Shown: one piece after another, positions 13,885 to 20,159 of the stretch | How the letters are laid out: the number at the start of each line of letters is the position of its first letter | Numbering within the stretch: position 1 is the first letter of the stretch | From: a virus | IMG/VR virus record: IMGVR_UViG_3300035698_000302 | Span: 1 to 20,159 of that record | DNA length: 20,159 bases | Reading direction: 5' to 3' (one strand) | The notes under the pieces: generated by a model | What the model saw: only the letters and a program-made list of their open reading frames with translations | What the model was told of the DNA's origin: nothing | Databases searched by the model: none | Position numbers and translations under genes: made by a program

Positions 13885-15483
13885 TTATAGTGATTTAAAT
13901 AATTTTAATAATACTTCTGGCACTCCCTGTTCTCCAAAATATCTATAATGCGTGTACCATTCCGCTAAATACTCTTTATCATTCGTTCTACCATATTCAG
14001 AAACACTTCTAAGTTTGCTATATCCTAAAAACCTAGTTTCACCTAATTGTTTAAAGTGTCTGTAATGCCCTATTTCGTGAGTAAAAGTAGAACCTAAAGC
14101 ATCTATTTGATTTTCAAAAGAACTTGAAATACTCCAATATCTTGCCTTTTCTCCGTCTTTAATTTTTCTATCTATTACATTAATACGCCTTTTTAACGAG
14201 TTCATTCTAGTAATTACTTGTCTTTGGTTATATCTTACGTTTCCGACATAATTATCTTTGTAATCTGTAAGCATTTTATCATACTTTAATAGTTGATTTT
14301 CATAAGATACGATATCATTTTTAACCCTTTTTCTTAAATTAGAAATATTTAAAGCAATTTTATTATTAGACGGAGAGTATAATGCGTTAGCACCATCTCG
14401 TGCATTTCTATACGTTACTATTGAATCTAAATTCATTTTAGAAAACTTATTTTCTTTCTCAAATATTCTTAAAACCTCGTTATACTCTTCTTTTTTAAGT
14501 CCTTTTAAATTTACATTTTTTACACTACCAGTAGATAACATTCTATCTTCTGCTTCTTTTAATGTTTTAGCTGCTCTAAATACATTAGGATTAACAGTAC
14601 CTAAATTAGGTTTAACAGTACGTACAATAGGCTTAACAAACCCACTCGAAACAGGTTTATTAGCACCTGAAAGCATAATATTACCATCGCTATCTCTCCT
14701 TACAACTTGTGCAATGGAACAACGACAATTTATAACATTACCGCCTGACGTTCTGTTACCTTCAACCGTTAAAGGCGCACCCGCAAACATTAAATTCTCA
14801 CCGCTTACGTTAAAAGGTTTATCTAAAGGAACTCTAACTCGGTTCATTGCGTAATGGTCGTAACTGCTTTTAGGCGCTCTTCTTGTACGCTTATCTAACG
14901 CACTAATCCACACCTTATCCATAAGAACACCACTAACTGACGAAGATACAGTAGCAGCGTAATTTGATGCCGCAGTAGTTTCGGTACGTGCTATCCTTAA
15001 CGATTGCCATCTGTAAAAGTTTCTGCTCTTAATAGTTTTCTGCATATCAGAAGCTATTAAAGCCATAGACTTACCGTCTTCTATTCCTTTGGTTATTATC
15101 TGCGTTAAATACTCTGCATAACTACGCCTAACGCTTACGATTCTACGCCCACCATTCTTAACAAGCCATTGCATTAAAGTCTTTTGAAACTCGCTTAAAA
15201 AGCCATCAATCGTAAAATTCTTTTGGTTTATTTGTTTGTTTATTTGCTTACCTATTCTTTTACCGTGAACAGTACCGACTTCCTCATACACTTTAACGTA
15301 AGATTTTAGTATCTTTTCTTTAGAAATATGAGTTTCTAAGTAGGCTTTATAAGTGTTTACACTCATTTTGTCAAATGGTATATCGTTGGCAATCTCTTTA
15401 AAAGTTCGCTGAAATATAACCCTTACTTTATTCTCATAAGAGCCGTGCCACTTTAACCATTGCTTTCTGTATTGTTTTATCAT
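13885..15483 (-). CDS. Minor head protein (Mu gpF / SPP1 gp7-type) fused to a zinc-metallopeptidase-like domain
   Basis: The N-terminal part (about 1-290) is a minor head morphogenesis protein. It has a helical lead, IARTETTAASNYA (164-176), VWISALDKRTRRAP (191-204) and NCRCSIAQV (252-260), the MuF-domain landmarks. After a linker, residues about 300-532 form a second domain. TLKEAEDRML and ALYSPSNNKIALNI precede THEIGHYRHF with HExxH at 469-473, and SEYGRTNDKEYLAEW follows, offering Glu504 or Glu508 as third zinc ligand. This layout resembles MuF proteins that carry toxin or peptidase domains. The domain could be injected with the DNA, act in head assembly, or act against the host or rivals. 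It overlaps the portal gene by four bases (ATGA). Peptidase activity is predicted, not shown. Confidence 0.88.
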   Translation of the reverse strand: MIKQYRKQWLKWHGSYENKVRVIFQRTFKEIANDIPFDKMSVNTYKAYLETHISKEKILKSYVKVYEEVGTVHGKRIGKQINKQINQKNFTIDGFLSEFQKTLMQWLVKNGGRRIVSVRRSYAEYLTQIITKGIEDGKSMALIASDMQKTIKSRNFYRWQSLRIARTETTAASNYAATVSSSVSGVLMDKVWISALDKRTRRAPKSSYDHYAMNRVRVPLDKPFNVSGENLMFAGAPLTVEGNRTSGGNVINCRCSIAQVVRRDSDGNIMLSGANKPVSSGFVKPIVRTVKPNLGTVNPNVFRAAKTLKEAEDRMLSTGSVKNVNLKGLKKEEYNEVLRIFEKENKFSKMNLDSIVTYRNARDGANALYSPSNNKIALNISNLRKRVKNDIVSYENQLLKYDKMLTDYKDNYVGNVRYNQRQVITRMNSLKRRINVIDRKIKDGEKARYWSISSSFENQIDALGSTFTHEIGHYRHFKQLGETRFLGYSKLRSVSEYGRTNDKEYLAEWYTHYRYFGEQGVPEVLLKLFKSL

Positions 15484-16859
15484 AAACCGCCATCTACACT
15501 AGGAAAATCGTCTAAAGCCTGTTCTAACGTTAGTATATCTGTGTTTACGGTAATTTCATTCATTTGCTCGTTATCCGAAACTGATAGCTTCATAAAACTA
15601 CGACCTTCGTTTCTATTAATTAAACCAATCTCTATAGCTGGTTTTATCCAGTTTATCATTTCGGTTAAATCTTGTTGCATTTCAGGCAGTTCTGAATACT
15701 CAAACTTTAAACAAGTATCTTCATAGCCTTTAAAATGTGGTAAAATATCCGTATCAAAAGCTTCTGTTAAGAGGTTTAAATCTGGTATAATATTATCTAC
15801 TACAACTTGCTTACGGAATTGGTTTACATTGTCGTATTTAGCACCAGCATCATTATTTAGTAGCTTATCAGACCAACCTAACGCGTTACATATTTGCTTT
15901 TGGTCAAAGTTTAAGTAATCAAACAACTTTAATTCGTCTGTAGTCATACCTATTCTAGTGAAACCAATTTCAGCCGATACGCCCATTATTTGGCTTAACT
16001 TATCTTTATCGTTAAAAGAATCTTTAATACGCTCCTTAATTCCTTTCGCTTGGTCAGATGTTAACGGTGTTTGCCCTTTAGAATGTATAAAACCAAAAGC
16101 GCCACCGTTATTCATTGTTTTAATGTTTAGGTCTAAAGCGGTGTTAGAGCTTTCAATGTTCTTTAAGATTGCTCTTAATGGGCTTAAACCGTATAAGTGT
16201 GAGCCGTCAGTATCATAGTTTGGATTAGCATACTTTATATGCGTTACTTCATCTTCTGTGAATGTTACATCCGTTTCTCCGCTAATTAGTTTATAACCGC
16301 TAATAGGGCTTTCTAAACTCATTAAATCAGCGTTTTGTTTTAGTACAATATTCATTAAATGAGAAGGTAGCAAGTAAACACCTAGTATTTTACCAGCGTT
16401 TGCGCCCTCTGTTACACTTAATTTGTAGATATAAACGTTACCAGTTAATCTAATTAATGTTTTGTATAACTCTAACCATTCGCTCCACGTTTGCAAAGGG
16501 TTTGGCTTAACGATTGGCATATCTAACTCTTCGTCTGAATATGCTTTAGTTTCTATTAATAATTGCTTTGCTTGTTGTTGTGGTGTTAGGTCGTAACCTG
16601 TAGCCTTAACAAGTCTGTCCGCCTTTCTCTTTTGCTCTTTAGATTCTATCTTTTTAATAGTGTAAGGCACAGAAGAAGTCTTTGTAGCCATTTGTGCAAT
16701 AACACTATAAACAATAGGGTTTATATTATACCCTTTCTCTATGTAAGATACCGCATTAGTATCGTAGGCACTACCATTACCACCCATCCATTTAAAGAAT
16801 GATTGATTATACTTGTTTGTCGTGTTACCTCGCTTAAATATATCTGAAAATAATCCCAT
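15480..16859 (-). CDS. Portal protein, HK97-type
   Basis: The 459-aa protein has the features of HK97-family portals. It starts with a short variable lead (GLFSDIFKR), then YNINPIVYSVIAQMATKTSS (about 45-64), NPLQTWSEWLELYKTLIRLT with GNVYIYKL, and ITHIKYANPNYD-type text (VTHIKYANPNYD) leading into LYGLSPLRAI, the hallmark of this family. The C-terminal third (GRSFMKLSVSDNEQMNEITV) is the wing/crown end. Twelve copies form the ring that admits DNA and docks terminase. It overlaps the minor head gene by ATGA and is preceded by a possible promoter box in the gap after the terminase. Confidence 0.95.
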   Translation of the reverse strand: MGLFSDIFKRGNTTNKYNQSFFKWMGGNGSAYDTNAVSYIEKGYNINPIVYSVIAQMATKTSSVPYTIKKIESKEQKRKADRLVKATGYDLTPQQQAKQLLIETKAYSDEELDMPIVKPNPLQTWSEWLELYKTLIRLTGNVYIYKLSVTEGANAGKILGVYLLPSHLMNIVLKQNADLMSLESPISGYKLISGETDVTFTEDEVTHIKYANPNYDTDGSHLYGLSPLRAILKNIESSNTALDLNIKTMNNGGAFGFIHSKGQTPLTSDQAKGIKERIKDSFNDKDKLSQIMGVSAEIGFTRIGMTTDELKLFDYLNFDQKQICNALGWSDKLLNNDAGAKYDNVNQFRKQVVVDNIIPDLNLLTEAFDTDILPHFKGYEDTCLKFEYSELPEMQQDLTEMINWIKPAIEIGLINRNEGRSFMKLSVSDNEQMNEITVNTDILTLEQALDDFPSVDGGL

Positions 16860-16885
16860 CTAATAGTTATAATTTATACTGTAAA

Positions 16886-16893
16886 CAAAAATA
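16886..16893 (-). promoter_or_regulatory. Candidate -7 promoter box (TATTTTTG) before the portal gene
   Basis: TATTTTTG fits TAnnTTTG and lies in the 58-base gap between terminase and portal. Shortly below it GTATAAATTATA followed by ACTATTA resembles the GGTATAAATTATAGTTATTA part of the 65-bp elements, but no TATCG core accompanies it. It may be a decayed or partial member of the same set. Confidence 0.4.
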
Positions 16894-16917
16894 ATCATTA
16901 AAATCTATAATGTTAAT

Positions 16918-18132
16918 TTAAAAAAAGAATACTTTGTTGTTAACGCCTATGTCCATCATTTCGTGATACCTTATTGCATCTATTGCGTGGTTGTATTTAT
17001 CAATGGGTTTATTCTGTGTGTCTCCTCTCCTATCCTTCTGCCAAATGTATTTTTGAAACTCATTTAAAACATTCTTAGACTTAGATGTTATTAAATACTC
17101 TTGTGTTTGCATCGTTTGAATACCAAAAATAATAGAATCCGCACCTTTAGTAACAGGCATAATATTAACCCCAGTCCTTCTTATCTCTTCAATAGACTTA
17201 GGCTCTGCACTATCCGCATAAACAAAAGTATTCATAGGTAATACCTTAGCTATGTCGTGGTTAAGCATTCCTGTTCTGTATACTATTTCATTTAAAACCC
17301 TCTTACCTTCGTATTGATATACTTCAACTGCAGCCGTTGGGTCATTTGTATAACCGAAATCCAAACCAATACCTACCAATCTTGCACCGTCAGGAACGCT
17401 ACTAATAATACTCCAATTATCAAACACTACACCGTCTAAATTACCAACTAACCCCAAGCCATAAACACGCCATTTGTTAGACCAATATTTATTCTTAACG
17501 TTACCATCAGAGAATAAACTTTCAGTAGGTAAAAGAGTATCGAAAAAGCCTTTTTGCTTGTAGTCTAAAATACTTTTAACTTCGCTACTTGCTAAGTATT
17601 CATTATCTTCAAATGTTAATGTTATAAAGTTGTTTTCGTTTATGTAGTCGTCACCCCAAAAAAGAGCATCGGGGTTGTAATCTATTAATGTTAGACCAGC
17701 CCTAGATATAAACTGAACCGCAGTATCTACATCCATTTTATCCGCTTCATTGATATAGAGAATATCACGTCTAAAACCCTTACCTACATCGTTTACATCT
17801 GCACCTAAGAAATCTAAATAAGAACCGTTAAAGTATTCGTGTTTGCTTTCTGACTTATTAAAATCGTATTCGTTATCTAATACACCCCAGTCTTTACATA
17901 TCTTTTTGTAATCTCTTATAACCGTTCTCTTCATTTTAGAGAGTTCAGAAGAAAGAATAGTAGCTTCTTGGGTTTTTGAGCATAAAGATTGTATTAAAAG
18001 TTGTATTATACTAACCGTTTTAGAAGCACCTTGACCGCCACGAATAACAAATACGTTCTCGTCAGGGTTCGATTTTATAAGGTCTAAAATCTTAAAGTAA
18101 GCTCTCGTATATAGATATTTATTTTCTTTCAC
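16918..18132 (-). CDS. terL: Terminase large subunit
   Basis: The 404-aa protein packages DNA into the prohead using ATP and cuts the concatemer. The ATPase part shows a Walker A-type loop RGGQGASKT (31-39), Walker B DILYINEAD (123-131) and coupling motif LTLIDYNP (147-154). The RNase H-like nuclease part shows GIGLDFGYTNDPT with D258 and D264, YADSAEP with D307, and a final DKYNHAIDAIRYH with D378 and D385. Length is typical. It overlaps the small subunit gene by 14 bases. The DYNP motif points to the Terminase_3 (SPP1 G2P-like) group rather than lambda gpA. Confidence 0.96.
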   Translation of the reverse strand: MKENKYLYTRAYFKILDLIKSNPDENVFVIRGGQGASKTVSIIQLLIQSLCSKTQEATILSSELSKMKRTVIRDYKKICKDWGVLDNEYDFNKSESKHEYFNGSYLDFLGADVNDVGKGFRRDILYINEADKMDVDTAVQFISRAGLTLIDYNPDALFWGDDYINENNFITLTFEDNEYLASSEVKSILDYKQKGFFDTLLPTESLFSDGNVKNKYWSNKWRVYGLGLVGNLDGVVFDNWSIISSVPDGARLVGIGLDFGYTNDPTAAVEVYQYEGKRVLNEIVYRTGMLNHDIAKVLPMNTFVYADSAEPKSIEEIRRTGVNIMPVTKGADSIIFGIQTMQTQEYLITSKSKNVLNEFQKYIWQKDRRGDTQNKPIDKYNHAIDAIRYHEMMDIGVNNKVFFF

Positions 18133-18547
18133 TAATATCAGGAATATCTGGAATATTCAAACCACCACTTAACTCCGTAGACGTCTTATCTACTAAACTA
18201 TTTAAACGTTGTGTAATACTAGGGTTATAGAAACCTAAAAGACCGCCTGTTATTTGGTTTTCTCTTATTTCTTTTCTTACACGCGAACAGATAGGAATGA
18301 AGACATCATAATAACCGTCTTGATTTTTAAAATATTGCTCTACAACTCCGTATCTATCATAACAAAAACGCTCGAATCCTTCCATTGTTAAGGGTACTTT
18401 TTGCCCATCAGCTTTTCTCTCACCATCTTTACCTACATACTGAATTTTTAACCATTCTTTAGACTGTTCCTTTATATCTTCTTTATATTCGTTAAAGGCT
18501 TTTTCTATCTCTTCAGGCTTGTGGAAAATTCTTGTAGGGTGTGCCAT
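18119..18547 (-). CDS. terS: Terminase small subunit (P22 gp3-like)
   Basis: The 142-aa protein binds the packaging start site and presents DNA to the large subunit. The N-terminal half holds EEIEKAFNEYKEDIKEQSKE and a short Lys/Gly loop, then TMEGFERFCYDRYGVVEQYF, a winged/helical DNA-binding type segment. The C-terminal part has ENQITGGLLGFYNPSITQRL, the pattern of the P22 gp3-type small terminase family, which here follows directly into LVDKTS. P22-type enzymes package by headful from a pac site; whether this phage does so is inferred. It starts inside the stop of the 54-aa ORF (TAATG). Confidence 0.88.
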   Translation of the reverse strand: MAHPTRIFHKPEEIEKAFNEYKEDIKEQSKEWLKIQYVGKDGERKADGQKVPLTMEGFERFCYDRYGVVEQYFKNQDGYYDVFIPICSRVRKEIRENQITGGLLGFYNPSITQRLNSLVDKTSTELSGGLNIPDIPDISERK

Positions 18548-18711
18548 TATCTATCTCTTAAACTGTTATTAAAAAGTATTAAATCTCTATTACTTAACTT
18601 TGCTAACTCCTTACCTTGCTCTTTATACCATTTTAGAGCCAAAGCCTTACAACTATACTCTATAGAATAATCGTGGTGAACTCCGTTTCTCTTTATTCGA
18701 TATATGAACAT
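18547..18711 (-). CDS. Small protein of unknown function, 54 aa, upstream of the terminase genes
   Basis: The ORF starts at ATG 18711 and ends with TAA 18549-18547, overlapping the terminase small subunit start by one base. The basic peptide reads MFIYRIKRNGVHHDYSIEYS at its start, then KALALKWYKEQGKELAKLSN and a short tail; it is likely one beta hairpin and a helix. The frame is open another 20-odd codons upstream without an ATG, so the ATG is the best start. I recognise no family. Coupled overlap with terS is the main argument that it is real. Confidence 0.65.
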   Translation of the reverse strand: MFIYRIKRNGVHHDYSIEYSCKALALKWYKEQGKELAKLSNRDLILFNNSLRDR

Positions 18712-18770
18712 AAGGGGTGTTTTACGATATAAAGGTAATCTATTTGTATTGTAAAGTACTGTTTTGTTTG

Positions 18771-18885
18771 TAAATAAATGAAAACTTCTTAGTATACATC
18801 GGTAACACCCACCATTCTACACCCTAATTAAGTAGCTTGGTTTCTTATTGCGCCCTTTGTGATACTAAGAAGTTATGTTTATTTA
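18771..18885 (-). repeat. Long imperfect inverted repeat upstream of the terminase operon
   Basis: AACTTCTTAGTAT at 18783-18795 is perfectly complementary to ATACTAAGAAGTT at 18862-18874. Outside it, TAAATAAA at 18771-18778 pairs with TTTATTTA at 18878-18885 across a 3-4 base mismatch. The minus-strand RNA could thus fold into a 21-bp interrupted stem enclosing about 66 bases; the 5' arm begins with the stop codon of the DnaA-like gene. The enclosed part holds two GGGTGT direct repeats. No T-run follows, so it is not a simple terminator. Candidate roles are a packaging-site structure, a structured RNA, or a site for a DNA-binding protein. Confidence 0.8.
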
Positions 18886-19371
18886 ACTAGGCATTATAAT
18901 TAAATTATTTTGCAGATTGCTAAGCCCTAAAATATTGTATGAGTTTAAAACGTTGTTTATTAATTGCTTCGCCTTGTACTTTTCTACTTCTTTTGTATCG
19001 CTTAAACGCATTTTTAGATTATGCACTTTTAACTCTAGTCTTTTTAACTCGTGGTTTATTAGTAAGTCATCCGTTATTAAATAGTCGTCTATAACTAATT
19101 TATCTACGTTCTCTTTAAAAACAGAATCATATTTGTAATGCCCATCGTAGCTATTTAGATAGTGTATTATTGTAGCGTGGTCTTTGTTTATCAATTCGCC
19201 AATCTGTCTGTATTTCATCTTTAAATGATATCTACACACTTGTGCGAATACTAACCGAGCATCTACAAATTCTCTTTTTCTGCTTTTGTTTGTTGTTTCG
19301 TTAAAGTCTACTCCAAACGCTTTGCTAATATCCTTTTTTAAAACCTCTATAATTTCTTTTCTGCTAATCAT
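18883..19371 (-). CDS. Protein with DnaA domain IV-like DNA-binding region
   Basis: The 162-aa protein has a central stretch (about 31-75) that matches the C-terminal DNA-binding domain of DnaA: RKREFVDARLVFAQVCRYHL, a short turn, YRQIGELINKDHATIIHYL. The KDHATIIH segment corresponds to the DnaA signature helix (RDHSTVxHA). No AAA+ ATPase part is present, so it is not an initiator ATPase. A charged helical C-terminal half (LKRLELKVHNLKMRLSDTKE) may form a coiled coil or dimer. It may bind DnaA-box-like sites to control phage replication or transcription. It overlaps the preceding gene by ATGA and is the last gene before the packaging operon. Confidence 0.8.
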   Translation of the reverse strand: MISRKEIIEVLKKDISKAFGVDFNETTNKSRKREFVDARLVFAQVCRYHLKMKYRQIGELINKDHATIIHYLNSYDGHYKYDSVFKENVDKLVIDDYLITDDLLINHELKRLELKVHNLKMRLSDTKEVEKYKAKQLINNVLNSYNILGLSNLQNNLIIMPS

Positions 19372-19631
19372 ATCTTAAATAATTTTTTTTCTTGAATGTT
19401 AATTATGTAGTTTACTTTTTCTTGTACCGTTTGAAAGAACGAAGTGCGTTTTATATTGCTTTTTGCGTACACGTCTTCGAATAGCTCTATAAGCGTTTCT
19501 TGCGATAGTTCTAAGCGTTCTCTTAGCGTTACTGTCATAGGCAAAGGCTTCTCTGTTACCGTGTCTATTTCTTGTATTAAAAGGTCTATTAATATAAAGC
19601 ACCTTTGTAATTGTTGTTGGTGTTCGCTCAT
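19368..19631 (-). CDS. Unknown 87-aa protein in the early operon
   Basis: I do not recognise this protein. It is helical with two amphipathic stretches (QRCFILIDLLIQEIDTV and LRERLELSQETLIELFEDVY) and a Lys-rich end; no signal, membrane or metal-binding motif is visible. It starts one base after the HTH gene and overlaps the DnaA-like gene by ATGA, so it belongs to the same translationally coupled operon. Confidence 0.7.
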   Translation of the reverse strand: MSEHQQQLQRCFILIDLLIQEIDTVTEKPLPMTVTLRERLELSQETLIELFEDVYAKSNIKRTSFFQTVQEKVNYIINIQEKKLFKI

Positions 19632-19632
19632 T

Positions 19633-19836
19633 TTATATTTTTGATATTTTTATTTCAACTTTTAAACCTAACTCTTTGCAGATTTCTTCTAGTTTGCTAA
19701 ATTTTATTTGGTTCTTTTCTTTGATCCAATCGTGTACCGTGTTTTTATTTGTGTCTGTAAGGTGTCCGAACTCTGTCTGTGTGGTTCTGTAACTCAAAAA
19801 CAATTCTGTGAATAGTTTATTTATTGTGAATCTCAT
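19633..19836 (-). CDS. Small helix-turn-helix DNA-binding protein
   Basis: The 67-aa protein shows an XRE/Cro-like HTH: TTQTEFGHLTDTNKNTVHDW places helix 2 at TQTEFGHLT and recognition helix 3 at NKNTVHDWIKE, followed by the two closing helices (KFSKLEEICKELG) and a short VEIKISKI tail. It begins in an ATGA overlap with the gene upstream. It may be a phage regulator; a target such as the 65-bp elements is possible but unproven. Confidence 0.78.
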   Translation of the reverse strand: MRFTINKLFTELFLSYRTTQTEFGHLTDTNKNTVHDWIKEKNQIKFSKLEEICKELGLKVEIKISKI

Positions 19837-20159
19837 TCTTTTATAAGTTCTATTGCTCTGTTAATACTTTGCACGGCTTCCTTGTAATCTTGTGATTCGT
19901 CTTTATATCCTCTTTCGCCACCTTTTAATAATTTCTTTATTGCGTGTTGAATTGCTGGGTTTATAACATCAAACGCCCATAGAACATCGTACACGTCAAT
20001 CTCTACACCTTTGCACTTCACCTTGTATTTGTTTTCTTCTTTTGGGAATGCAACATCGCTAACAACGTCTAAGCCTATTTTAGAATAGTATTTCTGTAGG
20101 TCTTTTTGGTATTGGCTTGGCTCTTCGTATACCAAACCATCGTTTCCATTTTGTCCTAT
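19833..20159 (-). CDS. Unknown phage protein, 5' end outside the window
   Basis: The frame is open from the right window edge to the stop at 19833. A TTG at 20135 could be taken as a start, but eight sense codons before it (IGQNGNDG) read on without a stop, so the gene is most likely truncated by the edge. The visible part has a central IDVYDVLWAFDVINPAIQHA and GGERGYKDESQDYKEAVQSI. This order of a short amphipathic helix, a Gly-Arg-type loop and a final helix recalls small DUF3310-type phage proteins. I am not certain of the family. Confidence 0.7.
   Translation of the reverse strand: MGQNGNDGLVYEEPSQYQKDLQKYYSKIGLDVVSDVAFPKEENKYKVKCKGVEIDVYDVLWAFDVINPAIQHAIKKLLKGGERGYKDESQDYKEAVQSINRAIELIKE

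Noticed and set aside
18783-18874. tRNA-like gene suggested by the 13-bp terminal pairing
   Set aside because: No T-loop, anticodon arm or 7-bp acceptor geometry is present; the size and stem do not fit tRNA.
19399-19602. Arg-rich 67-codon minus frame overlapping the 87-aa gene
   Set aside because: It lies inside another coupled gene in a different frame, and the 87-aa frame has the proper junctions on both sides.

Overview
The window holds the packaging, head and tail modules of a tailed phage or prophage with siphovirus-type morphogenesis genes. The likely host is a Bacteroidota bacterium, probably a flavobacterium. Support for this is the very AT-rich sequence, the lack of strong Shine-Dalgarno sites, several TAnnTTTG (-7) promoter boxes including one textbook TTTG-N18-TATATTTG promoter, and proteins of the kinds common in Bacteroidota phages. 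No host gene, integrase, att site or lysis gene is visible, so phage and integrated prophage cannot be told apart.

Almost everything is read on the minus strand, from right to left. At the right edge lies a tightly coupled set of small genes: a protein cut by the window edge, a small HTH protein, an unknown protein, and a protein with a DnaA domain-IV-like DNA-binding region. After a 171-base intergenic stretch with a long imperfect inverted repeat come a 54-aa ORF, the small and large terminase subunits, the portal, a Mu gpF-type minor head protein fused to a HEIGH zinc-metallopeptidase-like domain, a 51-aa cysteine protein, the HK97-type prohead protease and the major capsid protein. A small lipoprotein gene bracketed by two terminators follows. 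Then come the neck genes: a 56-aa protein, head-tail connector, head-tail adaptor, HK97 gp10-like protein and tail terminator. Next are the tail tube, the tail assembly chaperone pair joined by a lambda-type -1 frameshift at GGGAAAG, the tape measure, a large baseplate-like protein, a second tail-tube-like paralogue, and a 901-aa repeat-rich tail fibre. Only one gene, between tail terminator and tail tube, runs on the plus strand, and it has its own consensus promoter.

The most notable non-coding finding is a 65-bp promoter element present twice. It lies in front of the prohead protease/capsid operon and in front of the tail operon; the copies are 56/65 identical without gaps. Each contains two TATCG-headed half-units exactly 31 bp apart (about three helical turns) just upstream of a TAnnTTTG box. 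This looks like a phage-specific switch for structural genes. Three small genes (54, 56 and 51 aa) were found by reading the gaps between the larger ORFs.
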